64,000 nucleotides of DNA from Simplicispira psychrophila DSM 11588 (GCF_000688255.1 NZ_JHYS01000009.1:96389-160388); one strand, 5' to 3'; positions 8,697 through 19,178 are shown, counted from the first letter of the stretch. The notes: generated by a model not told the origin, from the sequence alone. Made by a program: numbers and translations.

Positions 8697-10082
8697 ATGC
8701 TGTTGACCCTCGTTGCTTTTATCGTGGCGCTGGGCGTTCTGATTGCCGTACACGAATACGGCCACTACCGCGTGGCGGTGGCGTGCGGCGTCAAGGTGTT
8801 GCGCTTCTCCGTTGGCTTTGGTAAACCACTGCTGCGTTGGCAGCCTAAAGGGTCGCCGACCGAATTTGTCTTAGGTGCCTTTCCTTTGGGTGGTTATGTG
8901 CGCATGCTTGATGAGCGCGAGGCGCTGGTGCCCGAGCACGAGCGCCACCTGGCTTTCAATACCCAGCCGCTGCGTGCGCGCGCCGCCATCGTGGCGGCAG
9001 GGCCGATAGCCAACTTGCTGCTGGCGATCCTGCTCTACGCCACCGTCAACTGGATCGGTATGCAGGAGCCCATGGCCTACCTGGCGCACCCGGTACAGGG
9101 ATCGATTGCAGAAGCCGCTGGTCTGCAAGGCGGCGAGTTGGTGCGCAACGCTGCTTTAGGAGACGAAGAAATTCGCCCAGTGCGCTCGTTTGACGATCTG
9201 CGCTGGATGCTGACACGCGGCGCGTTGGATGCCACGCCGGTGCGGTTGGAGTTGGAGGCTACGCCCGGTGCATCGCTGCGCACGGTGGTGTTGCCGCTGG
9301 ATCAAATCGATGCCAGTCAGGCCGATGCGCAGCTTCTGCATAAAATTGGTTTAGTCGGACCGTGGACACGTCCGGTGATTGGCGAATTGATGGAAGGCGG
9401 CGCCGGCCAGCGCGCGGGTCTGCACAACGGGGATGTGGTGTTGAAGGTGGGAGCTGCCGATGTGCGCGATGGGCAGCAACTGCGCGCACTTATCCGCGCC
9501 TCGGTGCGCGCTCCACAAAACAATGCCAAGCCTGCCTCCACTACTACCCAGCCTTGGCGCATTGAACGCGATGGCCGCCTCCTGACGCTGGACGTGACCC
9601 CCGATGTGCACACCGATGACAGCGGTACCTTCGGTCGGATCAGCGCTTATGTTGGCGCGCCACCGCAATTCACCACGGTGCAATACGGCCCGGTAGAAGG
9701 CTTGTGGAATGGCGTCACGCGCACTTGGGAAGTGTCGCTGCTGTCGCTGCGCATGATGGGGCGCATGGTGATTGGCGAGGCCTCGCTGAAAAATCTGAGT
9801 GGCCCGCTGACCATTGCCGACTATGCTGGGCGTTCTGCCAGCATGGGGCTGACGCAGTATCTGGTGTTTTTAGCGCTTATCAGCGTGAGCCTAGGCGTGC
9901 TCAACCTGCTGCCGCTGCCCGTTTTGGATGGCGGACACCTGATGTATTATCTTTGGGAGGGTATTACTGGCAAAAGCCCCTCTGACGTCTGGATGGAACG
10001 CTTGCAGCGCGGCGGCATTGCAGTGCTGCTGCTCATGATGTCCATCGCCATGTTCAACGATATCACCCGGCTTTTTGGCTAA
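8697..10082 (+). CDS. rseP: RIP metalloprotease RseP (site-2 protease)
   Basis: The product is 461 aa, an inner-membrane intramembrane zinc protease that in E. coli cleaves RseA to release sigma-E. The zinc motif HEYGH is at residues 19-23 in the first membrane helix. The C-terminal NLLPLPVLDGGH supplies the third ligand. Two PDZ-like segments lie between (about residues 110-300), and the last helix is near the C-terminus. A GGAG lies 12 bp before the ATG. It sits next to bamA and skp, the classic envelope-biogenesis order. Confidence 0.96.
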   Translation: MLLTLVAFIVALGVLIAVHEYGHYRVAVACGVKVLRFSVGFGKPLLRWQPKGSPTEFVLGAFPLGGYVRMLDEREALVPEHERHLAFNTQPLRARAAIVAAGPIANLLLAILLYATVNWIGMQEPMAYLAHPVQGSIAEAAGLQGGELVRNAALGDEEIRPVRSFDDLRWMLTRGALDATPVRLELEATPGASLRTVVLPLDQIDASQADAQLLHKIGLVGPWTRPVIGELMEGGAGQRAGLHNGDVVLKVGAADVRDGQQLRALIRASVRAPQNNAKPASTTTQPWRIERDGRLLTLDVTPDVHTDDSGTFGRISAYVGAPPQFTTVQYGPVEGLWNGVTRTWEVSLLSLRMMGRMVIGEASLKNLSGPLTIADYAGRSASMGLTQYLVFLALISVSLGVLNLLPLPVLDGGHLMYYLWEGITGKSPSDVWMERLQRGGIAVLLLMMSIAMFNDITRLFG

Positions 10083-10125
10083 CCTTTTGTCCACTGTGCT
10101 TGCAACGGTGGCACCGGCTTCATTC

Positions 10126-12423
10126 ATGAAAAAAAACCTCCATCGCTTTGGCGTACGTACCGCGTGTGCCGTGGCCGCCATGATTTTTGCTGCTCAGGCG
10201 GCGTGGGCACTGGAACCTTTCAAGGTGCAGGATATTCGGGTCGAGGGTCTGCAGCGCGTTGAGCCTGGCACCATCTTTGCCTCGATGCCGATGCGCGTCG
10301 GTGACGACTACAACGACGAAAAAGGTGCCGCTGCCATTCGCGCCTTGTTTGCTTTGGGCCTGTTCAAGGATGTGCGCCTGGAAGCCAATGGCAATGTGCT
10401 GGTGGTAGTGGTGCAGGAGCGCCCCACCATTGCCGATGTCGAGTTTTCCGGCGCGCGTGAATTTGACAAGGAAGCGCTCAAGAAAAGCATGCGCGACATC
10501 GGCCTGACCGACGGCCGCCCTTTTGACAAGGCGCTGGCCGACCGGGCTGAGCAGGAACTCAAGCGCCAGTATCTCAACAAGAGCTTTTATGCCGTCGATG
10601 TGGTCACGACCGTGACGCCCATCGAGCGCAACCGTGTCAATCTGACCTTTACCGTGATCGAAGGCGAGCCGGCACGCATCAAGGATATTCGCGTCATTGG
10701 CAATAAGGCGTTCAGCGAATCGACCCTCAAGGATTTGTTTGAGCAAAACACCGGTGGCTGGCTGAGCTGGTACACCAAGTCAGACCGCTACGCGCGCTCC
10801 AAACTCAACGCCGACCTGGAAGCCTTGCGTTCGTACTATCTGCAGCGCGGCTACCTGGAATTTCGCATCGATTCGACGCAGGTCGCCATTTCTCCTGACA
10901 AGGAAAGCATCTCCGTCACCGTGAATGTGACGGAAGGCGAGCGTTATGTTGTCTCGGGCGTCAAGCTGGAAGGCAATTATCTGGACCGTGAAAACGAGTT
11001 CAAGTCGCTGGTCAAGATTGTGCCCGGCGAACCCTACAACGCCGATCAAGTGACAGAAACCACTAAGGCTTTCTCAGACCATTTCAGTAATTTTGGTTTT
11101 GCTTTTGCCCGTGTCGAAGCCGTGCCTGAGATCGACCGCGAAAAAAATCGCGTGGAACTGGTGTTGCAGGCAGAGCCGAGTCGGCGTGCTTATGTGCGCC
11201 GCATCAATGTGGTGGGCAACAACCGCACCCGCGACCAAGTGGTGCGGCGCGAATTTCGCCAGTTTGAAGCCTCTTGGTACGACGGCGACAAAATCAAACT
11301 CTCGCGCGACCGTGTCGACCGGCTGGGTTACTTTACGGACGTCAACGTGGAGACCCAGGAAGTGCCGGGGGCGCCGGATCAGGTGGATCTGATCGTCACC
11401 GTGGCCGAGAAGCCCACCGGTTCATTGCAGCTGGGCGCAGGCTTTTCCAGTGCGGAAAAAGTGTCCCTGTCGTTTGCCATCAAACAGGAAAATGCCTTTG
11501 GCTCGGGCAACTACCTAGGGGTGGAAGTCAACACCAGCAAATACCACCGCACCTTGGTGTTCAGCACCACCAACCCGTATTTCACCGCCGATGGTGTCTC
11601 GCGCACCCTGGATGTGTACTATCGCACCGACAAACCCTATCAAGACCAAGGCGGCAATTACGAACTGGTCACCAAGGGCGCCAGCATCCGCTTTGGTGTG
11701 CCGTTCAGTGAAACTGATACCGTGTTCTTTGGTGGCGGTTTGGAGCAGACCTCGATCAAGCCGGGCACCAATATTCCGGCCGCGTATCTCGACTATGCCG
11801 AGCGTTTTGGCTACAACAGCACGTCGGTGCCGCTCACCATTGGCTGGTCGCGCGACGACCGTGACAGCGCTTTGGCGCCCAATTCAGGACGTTACCAGCG
11901 GCTCAATTCGGAATGGTCAGTAGCCGGTGATGCGCGCTATGTCCGCGCCAATTACCAGTATCAGCAGTACGTGCCGCTGAACAAGAAATTCACCCTGGCC
12001 TTCAACGGCGAGCTGGGACTGGGGCAGGGCATGAATGGCCGGCCTTTCCCGGTATTCAAGAACTTCTATTCGGGTGGCCTGGGTTCGGTGCGTGGCTTTG
12101 ACCAAGGCACCCTGGGGCCGCGCGATGTGACGGGAGCGTCGCTGGGGGGGCCGAAAAAAGTCACCCTCAATGCCGAGTTGATAGCGCCTTTTCCGGGTGC
12201 TGGCAACGACCGTACGTTGCGAATCTTTACCTTTGTGGACGTTGGCAATGTGTATGGGGATAACGAAAAAATTAACTTCAATGACATGCGCGCTTCTGCG
12301 GGCGTCGGCCTGAGCTGGATTTCCCCACTTGGCCCCCTGCGCATTGCGTTTGCCCAACCAGTACGTAAGTTCGCCGGCGATAGAATCCAGAAACTGCAAT
12401 TCCAGATCGGAACATCTTTCTAA
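10126..12423 (+). CDS. bamA: outer membrane protein assembly factor BamA
   Basis: The product is 765 aa from the ATG at 10126. An upstream in-frame TTG (10075), inside the rseP end, would put 17 residues in front of a good signal peptide, so it is rejected. The signal peptide is residues 1-28 (AQAAWA|LEP). Five POTRA domains span roughly 29-420 and a 16-strand beta barrel the rest. The barrel ends in Phe (IGTSF), as needed for insertion by the BAM complex itself. GGLGSVRGFDQGTLGPRD contains the conserved VRGF loop motif. It folds outer-membrane beta-barrel proteins. The stop TAA shares one base with the ATG of skp. Confidence 0.97.
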   Translation: MKKNLHRFGVRTACAVAAMIFAAQAAWALEPFKVQDIRVEGLQRVEPGTIFASMPMRVGDDYNDEKGAAAIRALFALGLFKDVRLEANGNVLVVVVQERPTIADVEFSGAREFDKEALKKSMRDIGLTDGRPFDKALADRAEQELKRQYLNKSFYAVDVVTTVTPIERNRVNLTFTVIEGEPARIKDIRVIGNKAFSESTLKDLFEQNTGGWLSWYTKSDRYARSKLNADLEALRSYYLQRGYLEFRIDSTQVAISPDKESISVTVNVTEGERYVVSGVKLEGNYLDRENEFKSLVKIVPGEPYNADQVTETTKAFSDHFSNFGFAFARVEAVPEIDREKNRVELVLQAEPSRRAYVRRINVVGNNRTRDQVVRREFRQFEASWYDGDKIKLSRDRVDRLGYFTDVNVETQEVPGAPDQVDLIVTVAEKPTGSLQLGAGFSSAEKVSLSFAIKQENAFGSGNYLGVEVNTSKYHRTLVFSTTNPYFTADGVSRTLDVYYRTDKPYQDQGGNYELVTKGASIRFGVPFSETDTVFFGGGLEQTSIKPGTNIPAAYLDYAERFGYNSTSVPLTIGWSRDDRDSALAPNSGRYQRLNSEWSVAGDARYVRANYQYQQYVPLNKKFTLAFNGELGLGQGMNGRPFPVFKNFYSGGLGSVRGFDQGTLGPRDVTGASLGGPKKVTLNAELIAPFPGAGNDRTLRIFTFVDVGNVYGDNEKINFNDMRASAGVGLSWISPLGPLRIAFAQPVRKFAGDRIQKLQFQIGTSF

Positions 12424-12941
12424 TGAAATCCCTTTCACGCCATTTTCCCCTGGCCCTCCTGTTGGGTTCCCTGGTTGCCGCAGTGCCGGCATATGCGCAG
12501 GAATTCAAGGCAGGGTTCGTCAATACCGACCGTATTTTCCGTGAAGCCAACACGGCCAAAGCGGCACAAGCCAAGCTGGAGCAAGAATTTTCACGCCGCG
12601 AAAAAGAGCTGGTTGAAATGGGCAATACGCTCAAGACAGCCACCGAAAAATTTGAGCGCGATGCCCCGACCATGGCTGAAAGCCAGCGTTCGACGCGTCA
12701 GCGCCAGCTGGTGGATCAAGACCGCGACTTTCAGCGCAAGCGCCGTGAATTTCAGGAAGACCTGAACGCGCGCAAGAACGAAGAGCTGGGCCAAGTGCTG
12801 GAGCGCGCCAATAAGGTGGTCAAGCAGGTCGCTGAAGCTGAAAAATACGACGTGATCCTGCAAGAGGCGGTCTACATCAACCCTAAGCACGACATCACCG
12901 ACAAGGTGCTCAAGGCCTTGAATGCTGCACCCTCCAAATAA
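12423..12941 (+). CDS. skp: periplasmic chaperone Skp/OmpH
   Basis: The product is 172 aa with a cleavable signal peptide (residues 1-25, VPAYA|QEF). The mature part is a long charged helical region (about 45-140) that forms the tentacles of the trimeric jellyfish-shaped chaperone carrying unfolded outer-membrane proteins to BamA. The start overlaps the bamA stop by one base. lpxD follows 39 bp later. Confidence 0.93.
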   Translation: MKSLSRHFPLALLLGSLVAAVPAYAQEFKAGFVNTDRIFREANTAKAAQAKLEQEFSRREKELVEMGNTLKTATEKFERDAPTMAESQRSTRQRQLVDQDRDFQRKRREFQEDLNARKNEELGQVLERANKVVKQVAEAEKYDVILQEAVYINPKHDITDKVLKALNAAPSK

Positions 12942-12980
12942 ACGCTGGCAAGGCGGGGTAGATCATCGGGTGGATCCGGG

Positions 12981-13964
12981 GTGAGCTTACGTCTTGCGCA
13001 GTTCATTGAAGCGCTGGGCGGGACTCTTGAAGGCGATGCGGCACAGTCCATTGAGGGGCTGGCGTCGCTGGAAACCGCAGGTCCCCACAACCTGAGTTTT
13101 TTGAGCAATCCGCGCTACCAGCAGCAACTGGCCGCCTCGCAGGCGGCCTGTGTCATTGTGGCACCGGCCTTGCGGGAAGCGGCGCGCGCGCGCGGTGCGT
13201 GTATCGTCGCCGATGATCCATATGTCTATTTTGCCCGGGCCACCCAGCTTTGGAAAAAGCACCACAGCCCACCTGTGCATCGTGGTGTGCATCCGAGTGC
13301 TGTGGTCGATACTGCTGCCGTGGTACATCCCAGTGCCTCGATTGGCCCGCTGTGCGTGGTGGAGCGCGGCGCGCGGATTGGTGCCGACACCGTGCTCAAG
13401 TCGCGTGTCACCGTCGGTGAAGATTGCCACATCGGCGCGCGCTGCATCGTGCACGCCGGCGTGGTGATTGGTGCCGACGGTTTTGGCTTTGCCCAGCAAA
13501 AAGGCGCGTGGATCAAGATTGAGCAATTGGGCGCAGTGCGCATTGGCGATGACGTCGAAATTGGTGCCAACACTTGTATTGATCGCGGCGCATTGCAAGA
13601 CACGGTGATTGAAGACGGCGTCAAACTCGACAATTTGGTGCAAATTGGCCACAACGTGCGCGTTGGCCGTCACAGCGCCATGGCCGGTTGTGTCGGCGTC
13701 GCCGGCAGTGCCCAGATTGGCGCGCACTGCACGCTGGGCGGTGGCGCGATTGTGCTGGGCCACTTGGCACTGGCCGACAACGTCCATATTTCAGCGGCGA
13801 CGGTGGTGACGCGATCGCTGCACCGGCCGGGGCATTACACCGGAATGTTTCCCATCGACGACAATGCGCGCTGGGAAAAAAACGCTGCCACCCTCAAACA
13901 ACTGCACAGTTTGCGTGAGCGCATCAAGGCGCTGGAACAGTCTCTTAAAGCTAAAGCAGCATGA
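12981..13964 (+). CDS. lpxD: UDP-3-O-(3-hydroxyacyl)glucosamine N-acyltransferase
   Basis: The product is 327 aa with a GTG start. It adds the amide-linked acyl chain in lipid A synthesis (third step). The N-terminal uridine-binding domain spans about residues 1-100. It is followed by a left-handed beta helix of hexapeptide repeats (about 100-290) with the catalytic His in [11 protein letters not shown] and the typical [11 protein letters not shown] short C-terminal helix ([22 protein letters not shown]) ends the chain. fabZ begins 16 bp downstream. Confidence 0.96.
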   Translation: MSLRLAQFIEALGGTLEGDAAQSIEGLASLETAGPHNLSFLSNPRYQQQLAASQAACVIVAPALREAARARGACIVADDPYVYFARATQLWKKHHSPPVHRGVHPSAVVDTAAVVHPSASIGPLCVVERGARIGADTVLKSRVTVGEDCHIGARCIVHAGVVIGADGFGFAQQKGAWIKIEQLGAVRIGDDVEIGANTCIDRGALQDTVIEDGVKLDNLVQIGHNVRVGRHSAMAGCVGVAGSAQIGAHCTLGGGAIVLGHLALADNVHISAATVVTRSLHRPGHYTGMFPIDDNARWEKNAATLKQLHSLRERIKALEQSLKAKAA

Positions 13965-13980
13965 ACGGAAAAACAATTCG

Positions 13981-14436
13981 ATGATGGATATCCACGCAAT
14001 CCTTAAGCAGCTACCGCACCGCTATCCATTTTTGCTAGTGGACAAGGTCATTGAGCTGGAGCGCAACACCCGTATCAAGGCGATCAAAAACGTCACCTTC
14101 AACGAACCCTATTTCATGGGGCACTTTCCAGGCCATCCGGTGATGCCGGGCGTATTGATTTTGGAAGCTTTGGCGCAAGCGGCTGGCTTGCTGGCGTTTG
14201 ACGCCATGGGCAAAGTGCCTGATGAAAACAATATTTACTACTTTGTTGGCATTGACGGTGCACGCTTTAAGCGCCCGGTCGAGCCCGGTGATCAGCTGAT
14301 TTTGTCCGTCACCATCGACCGCGTGCGCGGTGGCATTTGGAAGTTCAAGGGCGTCGCCAGCGTGGTGGACGAAGTCGCCTGCGAAGCTGAGCTGATGTGC
14401 ACCATGCGCAACGTGAGCGGATCGAAATCTGACTGA
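13981..14436 (+). CDS. fabZ: 3-hydroxyacyl-ACP dehydratase FabZ
   Basis: The product is 151 aa, dehydrating 3-hydroxyacyl-ACP in fatty acid elongation and competing with lipid A synthesis for hydroxyacyl-ACP. The tandem ATG ATG at 13981 starts [23 protein letters not shown]. The catalytic His lies in [13 protein letters not shown] and the Glu in [12 protein letters not shown] longer in-frame extension into lpxD (from 13864) is rejected because the family begins at this point. It lies between lpxD and lpxA, as in most Proteobacteria. Confidence 0.96.
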   Translation: MMDIHAILKQLPHRYPFLLVDKVIELERNTRIKAIKNVTFNEPYFMGHFPGHPVMPGVLILEALAQAAGLLAFDAMGKVPDENNIYYFVGIDGARFKRPVEPGDQLILSVTIDRVRGGIWKFKGVASVVDEVACEAELMCTMRNVSGSKSD

Positions 14437-14474
14437 CATCCCTGACGGGCCTCTTTGACTGACATTTTCTTGCT

Positions 14475-15263
14475 GTGAGCCTTTTTCACCCTACCGCCCT
14501 GATTGCAGAGGGCGCCTGCCTTGATCCTTCGGTCAGCGTGGGGCCTTATGCCGTGATTGGCCCTGATGTAGTGATCGGGCCAAACACCACCGTCGGTGCG
14601 CACTGCGTGATCGAAGGCCACACCCGCATTGGTCAGGACAACCGTATTTTTCAGTTTGCCTCGCTCGGAGCGGCGCCACAAGACAAAAAATACGCGGGTG
14701 AGCCGACCCGCTTGGTCATTGGCGACCGCAACACCATCCGGGAGTTCTGCACCTTTAACACCGGTACCGCGCAAGACCGGGGTGTGACCACCATCGGCCA
14801 CGACAACTGGATCATGGCCTACGTGCACATTGCGCACGATTGCGTGGTGGGTGATCAGACTATCCTGGCGAACAATGCCACTCTGGCTGGCCATGTACAG
14901 GTGGGTGACTACGCCATCATTGGCGGGTTGACTGGCATCCACCAGTTCACTCAGGTTGGCGCGCATGTGATGGCCGGCTTTGCCAGCCACATCTCGCAAG
15001 ACGTGCCGCCCTTCATGATGGTGGACGGCAATCCGCTGGCGGTGCGTGGACTGAATTTGGAAGGTCTGCGCCGGCGCGGCTTCTCGCCCGAGCGCATGGC
15101 TGCCACCAAGCAGATGCACCGTCTGTTGTACCGCCAAGGCTTGACCTTGGATGCGGCCCGCAGTGCGATTGCCGTGCTGCCAGCGCAGTACCCGCAAGCC
15201 GCTGCCGATATAGTCGCCATGCTTGAATTCTTGAACACTTCTGCGCGCGGCATCGCGCGCTGA
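14475..15263 (+). CDS. lpxA: UDP-N-acetylglucosamine O-acyltransferase
   Basis: The product is 262 aa with a GTG start at 14475. It catalyses the first step of lipid A synthesis (3-O-acylation of UDP-GlcNAc). It is a left-handed beta helix throughout the first 190 residues, with the catalytic His in [30 protein letters not shown] and [19 protein letters not shown] lead into the helical C-terminal domain. It is followed 4 bp later by lpxB. Confidence 0.97.
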   Translation: MSLFHPTALIAEGACLDPSVSVGPYAVIGPDVVIGPNTTVGAHCVIEGHTRIGQDNRIFQFASLGAAPQDKKYAGEPTRLVIGDRNTIREFCTFNTGTAQDRGVTTIGHDNWIMAYVHIAHDCVVGDQTILANNATLAGHVQVGDYAIIGGLTGIHQFTQVGAHVMAGFASHISQDVPPFMMVDGNPLAVRGLNLEGLRRRGFSPERMAATKQMHRLLYRQGLTLDAARSAIAVLPAQYPQAAADIVAMLEFLNTSARGIAR

Positions 15264-15267
15264 CACC

Positions 15268-16428
15268 ATGATCCATTCCACCCCCCGCGTCGCGATGGTG
15301 GCGGGCGAGACGTCGGGCGATCTGCTGGCCGGCCTGCTGCTGGATGGGCTGAAAAATCTGTGGCCGGACTTGTCGGCGCATGGCATTGGTGGCCCACAGA
15401 TGGCGCAGCGCGGCTTTGACGCCTGGTGGCCGAGTGAAAAATTGGCCGTGCACGGCTACAGCTTTGAAGTGCTGCGCCGCCTGCGCGAGATTCTCGGCAT
15501 CCGCAAACAGCTGCGCGCGCGTCTGCTGGCGGACAAACCGGATATCTTCATTGGCGTCGATGCACCGGATTTCAACCTGGGCCTCGAAGCCGACTTGCGC
15601 GCTGCCGGCGTCAAGACCGTGCATTTCGTCTGCCCCTCGATTTGGGCGTGGCGTGCTGATCGCATCGAGAAAATCCGCTGCAGCGTCGACCATGTGCTGT
15701 GCATTTTTCCGTTCGAGCCCGAATTGCTGGCGCGCCACGGCATTGCTGCCACCTACGTCGGACACCCGCTGGCCGGTGTGATTCCAATGGTGCCCGACCG
15801 GGCTGGCGCACGGGCACAGCTGGGGTTGGGGCTGGCAGATGAGGTGCTGGCGATTCTGCCGGGCAGCCGCCGCGCCGAGGTGCAATACATTACTTCAGGC
15901 TTCTTTCAGGCTGCAGTGCTTATCCAGAAAGCGCTGCCAGCTATAAAAATGATAGTTCCGGCAGTGCCGGCACTGAAAGAACGCATTGAACAGATGGCAC
16001 AGCAGTGCGGCTTGGGTGATGCGCTCCAGGTGGTGGCGGGCCAATCGCATACGGTGCTGGCGGCGTGTGATGTGACGCTGATTGCCAGCGGTACCGCCAC
16101 GCTGGAGGCCGCGCTGTTCAAGCGCCCGATGGTGATTGGCTATCGGATGCACGCCCTGAGCTGGCGCCTGATGCGGCGCAAGCAGTTGCAGCCGTGGGTC
16201 GGGCTGCCGAATATTTTGTGCGGCGATTTTGTCGTGCCCGAACTGATTCAGGACGCTGCCACACCCCGGGCGCTGGCCGCAGCGGTGCTGCAATGGTTTG
16301 ACGCACGCCAGAGCGATCCGCAGCGCATGGTGGCGCTGGAGCAGCGTTTCACTGCGCTGCACCACAGCCTGTTGCGCAACACCCCCCAATGCGCTGCCGA
16401 TGCGATCCGCAAAGTTATTTATGACTGA
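15268..16428 (+). CDS. lpxB: lipid-A-disaccharide synthase
   Basis: The product is 386 aa, a GT-B glycosyltransferase (GT19) that joins lipid X and UDP-diacylglucosamine at the inner membrane. The N-terminal [28 protein letters not shown] and CIFPFEPE, and the C-terminal [21 protein letters not shown] are all diagnostic. Residues about 213-230 ([19 protein letters not shown]) are encoded by a copy of the dispersed palindromic repeat with AT-rich codons including ATA, yet the protein keeps a normal length. The stop overlaps the rnhB start (16421-16428). Confidence 0.97.
   Translation: MIHSTPRVAMVAGETSGDLLAGLLLDGLKNLWPDLSAHGIGGPQMAQRGFDAWWPSEKLAVHGYSFEVLRRLREILGIRKQLRARLLADKPDIFIGVDAPDFNLGLEADLRAAGVKTVHFVCPSIWAWRADRIEKIRCSVDHVLCIFPFEPELLARHGIAATYVGHPLAGVIPMVPDRAGARAQLGLGLADEVLAILPGSRRAEVQYITSGFFQAAVLIQKALPAIKMIVPAVPALKERIEQMAQQCGLGDALQVVAGQSHTVLAACDVTLIASGTATLEAALFKRPMVIGYRMHALSWRLMRRKQLQPWVGLPNILCGDFVVPELIQDAATPRALAAAVLQWFDARQSDPQRMVALEQRFTALHHSLLRNTPQCAADAIRKVIYD
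15903..15957 (+). repeat. dispersed repeat copy inside lpxB
   Basis: AGTGC (15915-15919), CTTATCCAGAA, GCGCT (15931-15935), then CTAT (15941-15944)-N7-ATAG (15952-15955). It has the same layout as the intergenic copies. The frame is GCT ATA AAA ATG ATA GTT, encoding AIKMIV. Confidence 0.75.
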
Positions 16429-17038
16429 GCAACACTGTCTGCAATGGCACCCGCCCGGCCTGATGGCCGGGGTGGACGAGGCCGGGCGGGGGCCACTGGC
16501 CGGGCCGGTGGTGGCGGCAGCGGTCATCCTCGATGATTTGCGCCCGATTGCCGGTTTGGCCGACTCCAAGAAGCTGACGGCAACGCGGCGCGAGGCGCTG
16601 TTTGACGAGATCCGCGCCAAGGCGCTGTGCTGTAGCATTGCCGAGGCCAGCGTCGAAGAAATCGACCGTTTGAATATCTTGCAGGCCACGCTTCTGGCCA
16701 TGCGCCGTGCCGTGCTCGGTTTGCGTCTCAAACCTGTCATGGTGCTGGTCGATGGCAACCGCCTGCCGGTACTCGATGTGCCGGCCGAGGCCATCATCAA
16801 GGGCGATGCGCTGGTGCCCGCCATTTCGGCGGCGTCGATCCTGGCCAAGGTGTACCGCGACCGCTGGTGTGCGCAGGTCGATCACGACTATCCCGAATAC
16901 GGCTTTGCCGGCCACAAAGGCTACGGCACGGCAGCGCATCTGGCGGCGCTGCGCGCGCACGGCGCCAGCCCGCTGCACCGCAGTTCGTTTGCGCCCGTGG
17001 CGGCGCAGCTTTTGCTTCGCCCCAGAAATACTGAATGA
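16421..17038 (+). CDS. rnhB: ribonuclease HII
   Basis: The product is 205 aa and cleaves RNA in RNA-DNA hybrids, including single ribonucleotides. The acidic active-site motif [13 protein letters not shown] is near the N-terminus; [11 protein letters not shown] and [12 protein letters not shown] follow with the remaining carboxylates. The ATG at 16421 overlaps the end of lpxB by 8 bases. A longer upstream extension inside lpxB is rejected. The stop overlaps the next gene (ATGA at 17035-17038), giving an lpxB-rnhB-methyltransferase coupled set. Confidence 0.96.
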   Translation: MTEQHCLQWHPPGLMAGVDEAGRGPLAGPVVAAAVILDDLRPIAGLADSKKLTATRREALFDEIRAKALCCSIAEASVEEIDRLNILQATLLAMRRAVLGLRLKPVMVLVDGNRLPVLDVPAEAIIKGDALVPAISAASILAKVYRDRWCAQVDHDYPEYGFAGHKGYGTAAHLAALRAHGASPLHRSSFAPVAAQLLLRPRNTE

Positions 17039-17832
17039 CCTCTTCTTCCATCACCCACATCCAGTCGCGCGACAACGCTTTTGTCAAGGATCTGCGCCGT
17101 CTGGCGCAAGACAGCACGGCGTATCGCAAACAGGGCCGTGTCTGGCTGGAGGGCGACCACCTGTGCCGCGCTGCGCTGGCCCGGGGGGTGGTGCCTGCGA
17201 TAGCGGTATTTTCAGCGTCTTTTTGGCCTCTAGTGCCCGCACAATATGCGCAATCAGCTATCAAAATAATAGTTTTAGCAGACGCGCTGTTTGCTGACAT
17301 CAGTGGCTTGGAGTCGCCGGCGCACATGGGCTACCTGATGGATTTGCCCGCCGCTCCGGCGCTGGCGCCATTGACCGCCGCCGTGGTGCTCGATCGCGTG
17401 CAGGACGCCGGCAATGTTGGCTCCATCCTGCGCAGCGCCGCTGCCTTTGGTTTTGGGCAGGTGTTGGCGCTCAAGGGCACGGCAGCGCTGTGGGCACCAA
17501 AAGTGCTGCGCGCCGGTATGGGAGCACATTTGGGCTTGCGACTGGTCGAGGGGCTGGAGCCCGAAGCGCTGGCCGCGCTGCAGATGCCGCTGATCATCAC
17601 CAGCTCGCACCAAGGCGCGCTGGTGCAGCACCAGCGCCTGCCTTGGCCGTGCGCCTGGGCGCTGGGCCATGAAGGGCAGGGCGTGGGCGAAGCTGTCGCG
17701 GCGCGTGCGGCGCTGTCGGTGCGTATTGGCCAGCCGGGCGGTGAAGAGTCGCTCAACGTCGCCGCCGCCGCCGCCATTTGCCTGCATGCCAGCGCCGTGG
17801 GCGCCACGGCGGCGCCCACACAAGCCCATTGA
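17035..17832 (+). CDS. TrmH/SpoU-family RNA 2'-O-methyltransferase
   Basis: The product is 265 aa, a SPOUT-class SAM-dependent methyltransferase, probably acting on 23S rRNA or a tRNA ribose. An N-terminal substrate-binding domain (residues 1-100, with [12 protein letters not shown] and VWLEGDHLC) precedes the knotted catalytic domain. The catalytic domain has motif 1 [21 protein letters not shown] (Asn and Arg), motif 2 GHEGQGV and motif 3 [17 protein letters not shown]. It is closest to the RlmB/MRM3-like group; the exact target nucleotide cannot be assigned. A dispersed repeat copy encodes residues about 62-79 ([18 protein letters not shown]). Confidence 0.9.
   Translation: MTSSSITHIQSRDNAFVKDLRRLAQDSTAYRKQGRVWLEGDHLCRAALARGVVPAIAVFSASFWPLVPAQYAQSAIKIIVLADALFADISGLESPAHMGYLMDLPAAPALAPLTAAVVLDRVQDAGNVGSILRSAAAFGFGQVLALKGTAALWAPKVLRAGMGAHLGLRLVEGLEPEALAALQMPLIITSSHQGALVQHQRLPWPCAWALGHEGQGVGEAVAARAALSVRIGQPGGEESLNVAAAAAICLHASAVGATAAPTQAH
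17219..17274 (+). repeat. dispersed repeat copy inside the rRNA methyltransferase gene
   Basis: TTTTTGGCCTCTAGTGC, then GCGC, ATCAG and CTAT (17258-17261)-N7-ATAG (17269-17272). It is among the best-preserved left halves (GGCCTCTAG) of the family. It reads in the same frame as the lpxB copy, with two ATA codons. Confidence 0.8.
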
Positions 17833-17882
17833 AGACCCGGGTTTTCCCGAAGTTGGGCGAATGCAGGTAAATCGCTGCTGGC

Positions 17883-17888
17883 TATAAT
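17883..17888 (+). promoter_or_regulatory. -10 box of the carAB promoter
   Basis: A consensus TATAAT lies 125 bp before the carA start, just past the methyltransferase gene. No clear -35 hexamer is seen at 17 bp. It would produce a leader of about 120 nt containing the long stem at 17911-17989. Confidence 0.6.
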
Positions 17889-17910
17889 GGGCGGCTTTTC
17901 CGCACCCTCA

Positions 17911-17989
17911 TACGCCTAGCGCAGCTCCCAAGCCGACCCCCACAAAAGCTTTTGCAAGAGACTTGTTGTCTTTTGCTCCGCTGGGCGTA
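17911..17989 (+). promoter_or_regulatory. structured leader of carAB (long-range stem)
   Basis: TACGCCTAGCG (17911-17921) pairs over 11 bp, one a G-U pair, with CGCTGGGCGTA (17979-17989). After one mismatch, AGC pairs with GCT. The enclosed loop holds a second palindrome, AAAAGCTTTT (17944-17953). The 3' arm ends 24 nt before the carA start. Pyrimidine- or arginine-responsive control is plausible but not shown. Confidence 0.5.
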
Positions 17990-18013
17990 ACCGTAACCAA
18001 ACCGGAGTACCCA

Positions 18014-19178
18014 GTGCTTTTGTCTCTCCAGGGAATCTTCCCGCCCGCCATCCTGGCGCTCGCAGACGGCACGGTCTTTATCGGCAATTCGATTGGTGCC
18101 CCTGGCACCACCGTCGGCGAGGTGGTGTTCAACACCTCCATGACCGGCTACCAGGAAGTCCTCACCGACCCCAGCTATTGCCAGCAGATCGTGACGCTCA
18201 CGTATCCGCACATTGGCAACTACGGGATCAATACCGAGGACGTCGAATCCCATAAAGTCCAAGCCGCAGGCCTCGTCATCAAAGACCTGCCCTTGCTGGT
18301 CAGCAACTTCCGCTCCACCGAATCCTTGCCCGCCTATCTGGTGCGCGAGGGCACGGTGGCGATTGCCAATATCGACACGCGCCAACTCACCCGTCTGCTG
18401 CGCAGCCAGGGTGCGCAAAACGGCGCCATCGTCGGTTTGGCCGCTGGTGAAGCCGTCACGCCAGAGCGCATCGATCGGGCCATTGCCGCTGCGCAGGCAG
18501 CGCCCAGCATGGCTGGTCTCGATCTGGCCAAGGTGGTCACCACCGCCAAATCCTACGACTGGACCGAATCGCAATGGACGCTGGGTCAGGGTTATGGCCA
18601 GCAGACTGCGCCGCGCTTTCATGTCGTGGCCTACGACTTTGGCGTCAAGTACAACATCCTGCGCATGCTGGCCGAGCGCGGCTGCCAAGTGACGGTGGTG
18701 CCGGCGCAAACGCCTGCCGCCGACGTGCTGGCGCTGAAGCCCGACGGCGTGTTTTTGTCCAATGGCCCGGGTGACCCGGAGCCATGCACCTATGCCATTG
18801 AGGCGGTGCGCACCCTGGTGGACAGCAATGTTCCGACTTTCGGCATCTGCCTGGGCCACCAGATCATGGCCCTGGCCGCAGGCGCCAAGACCTTCAAGAT
18901 GGCCAATAGCCACCACGGTGCCAACCACCCGGTGAAAGAGCTCAGCACCGGCCGCGTCAGCATCACCAGCCAGAACCACGGTTTTGCGGTGGCGCTGGAT
19001 TCGCTGCCGGCCCATTTGCGCGCCACACACTTGAGTTTGTTTGATGGCACCTTGCAAGGTCTTGAGTACACCAACCACCCGGCATTCAGCTTCCAGGGGC
19101 ACCCCGAGGCGTCGCCTGGCCCGATGGATATCGACATCCTGTTTGACCGCTTCACGGACCTGATGGAGAGCAACAAAA

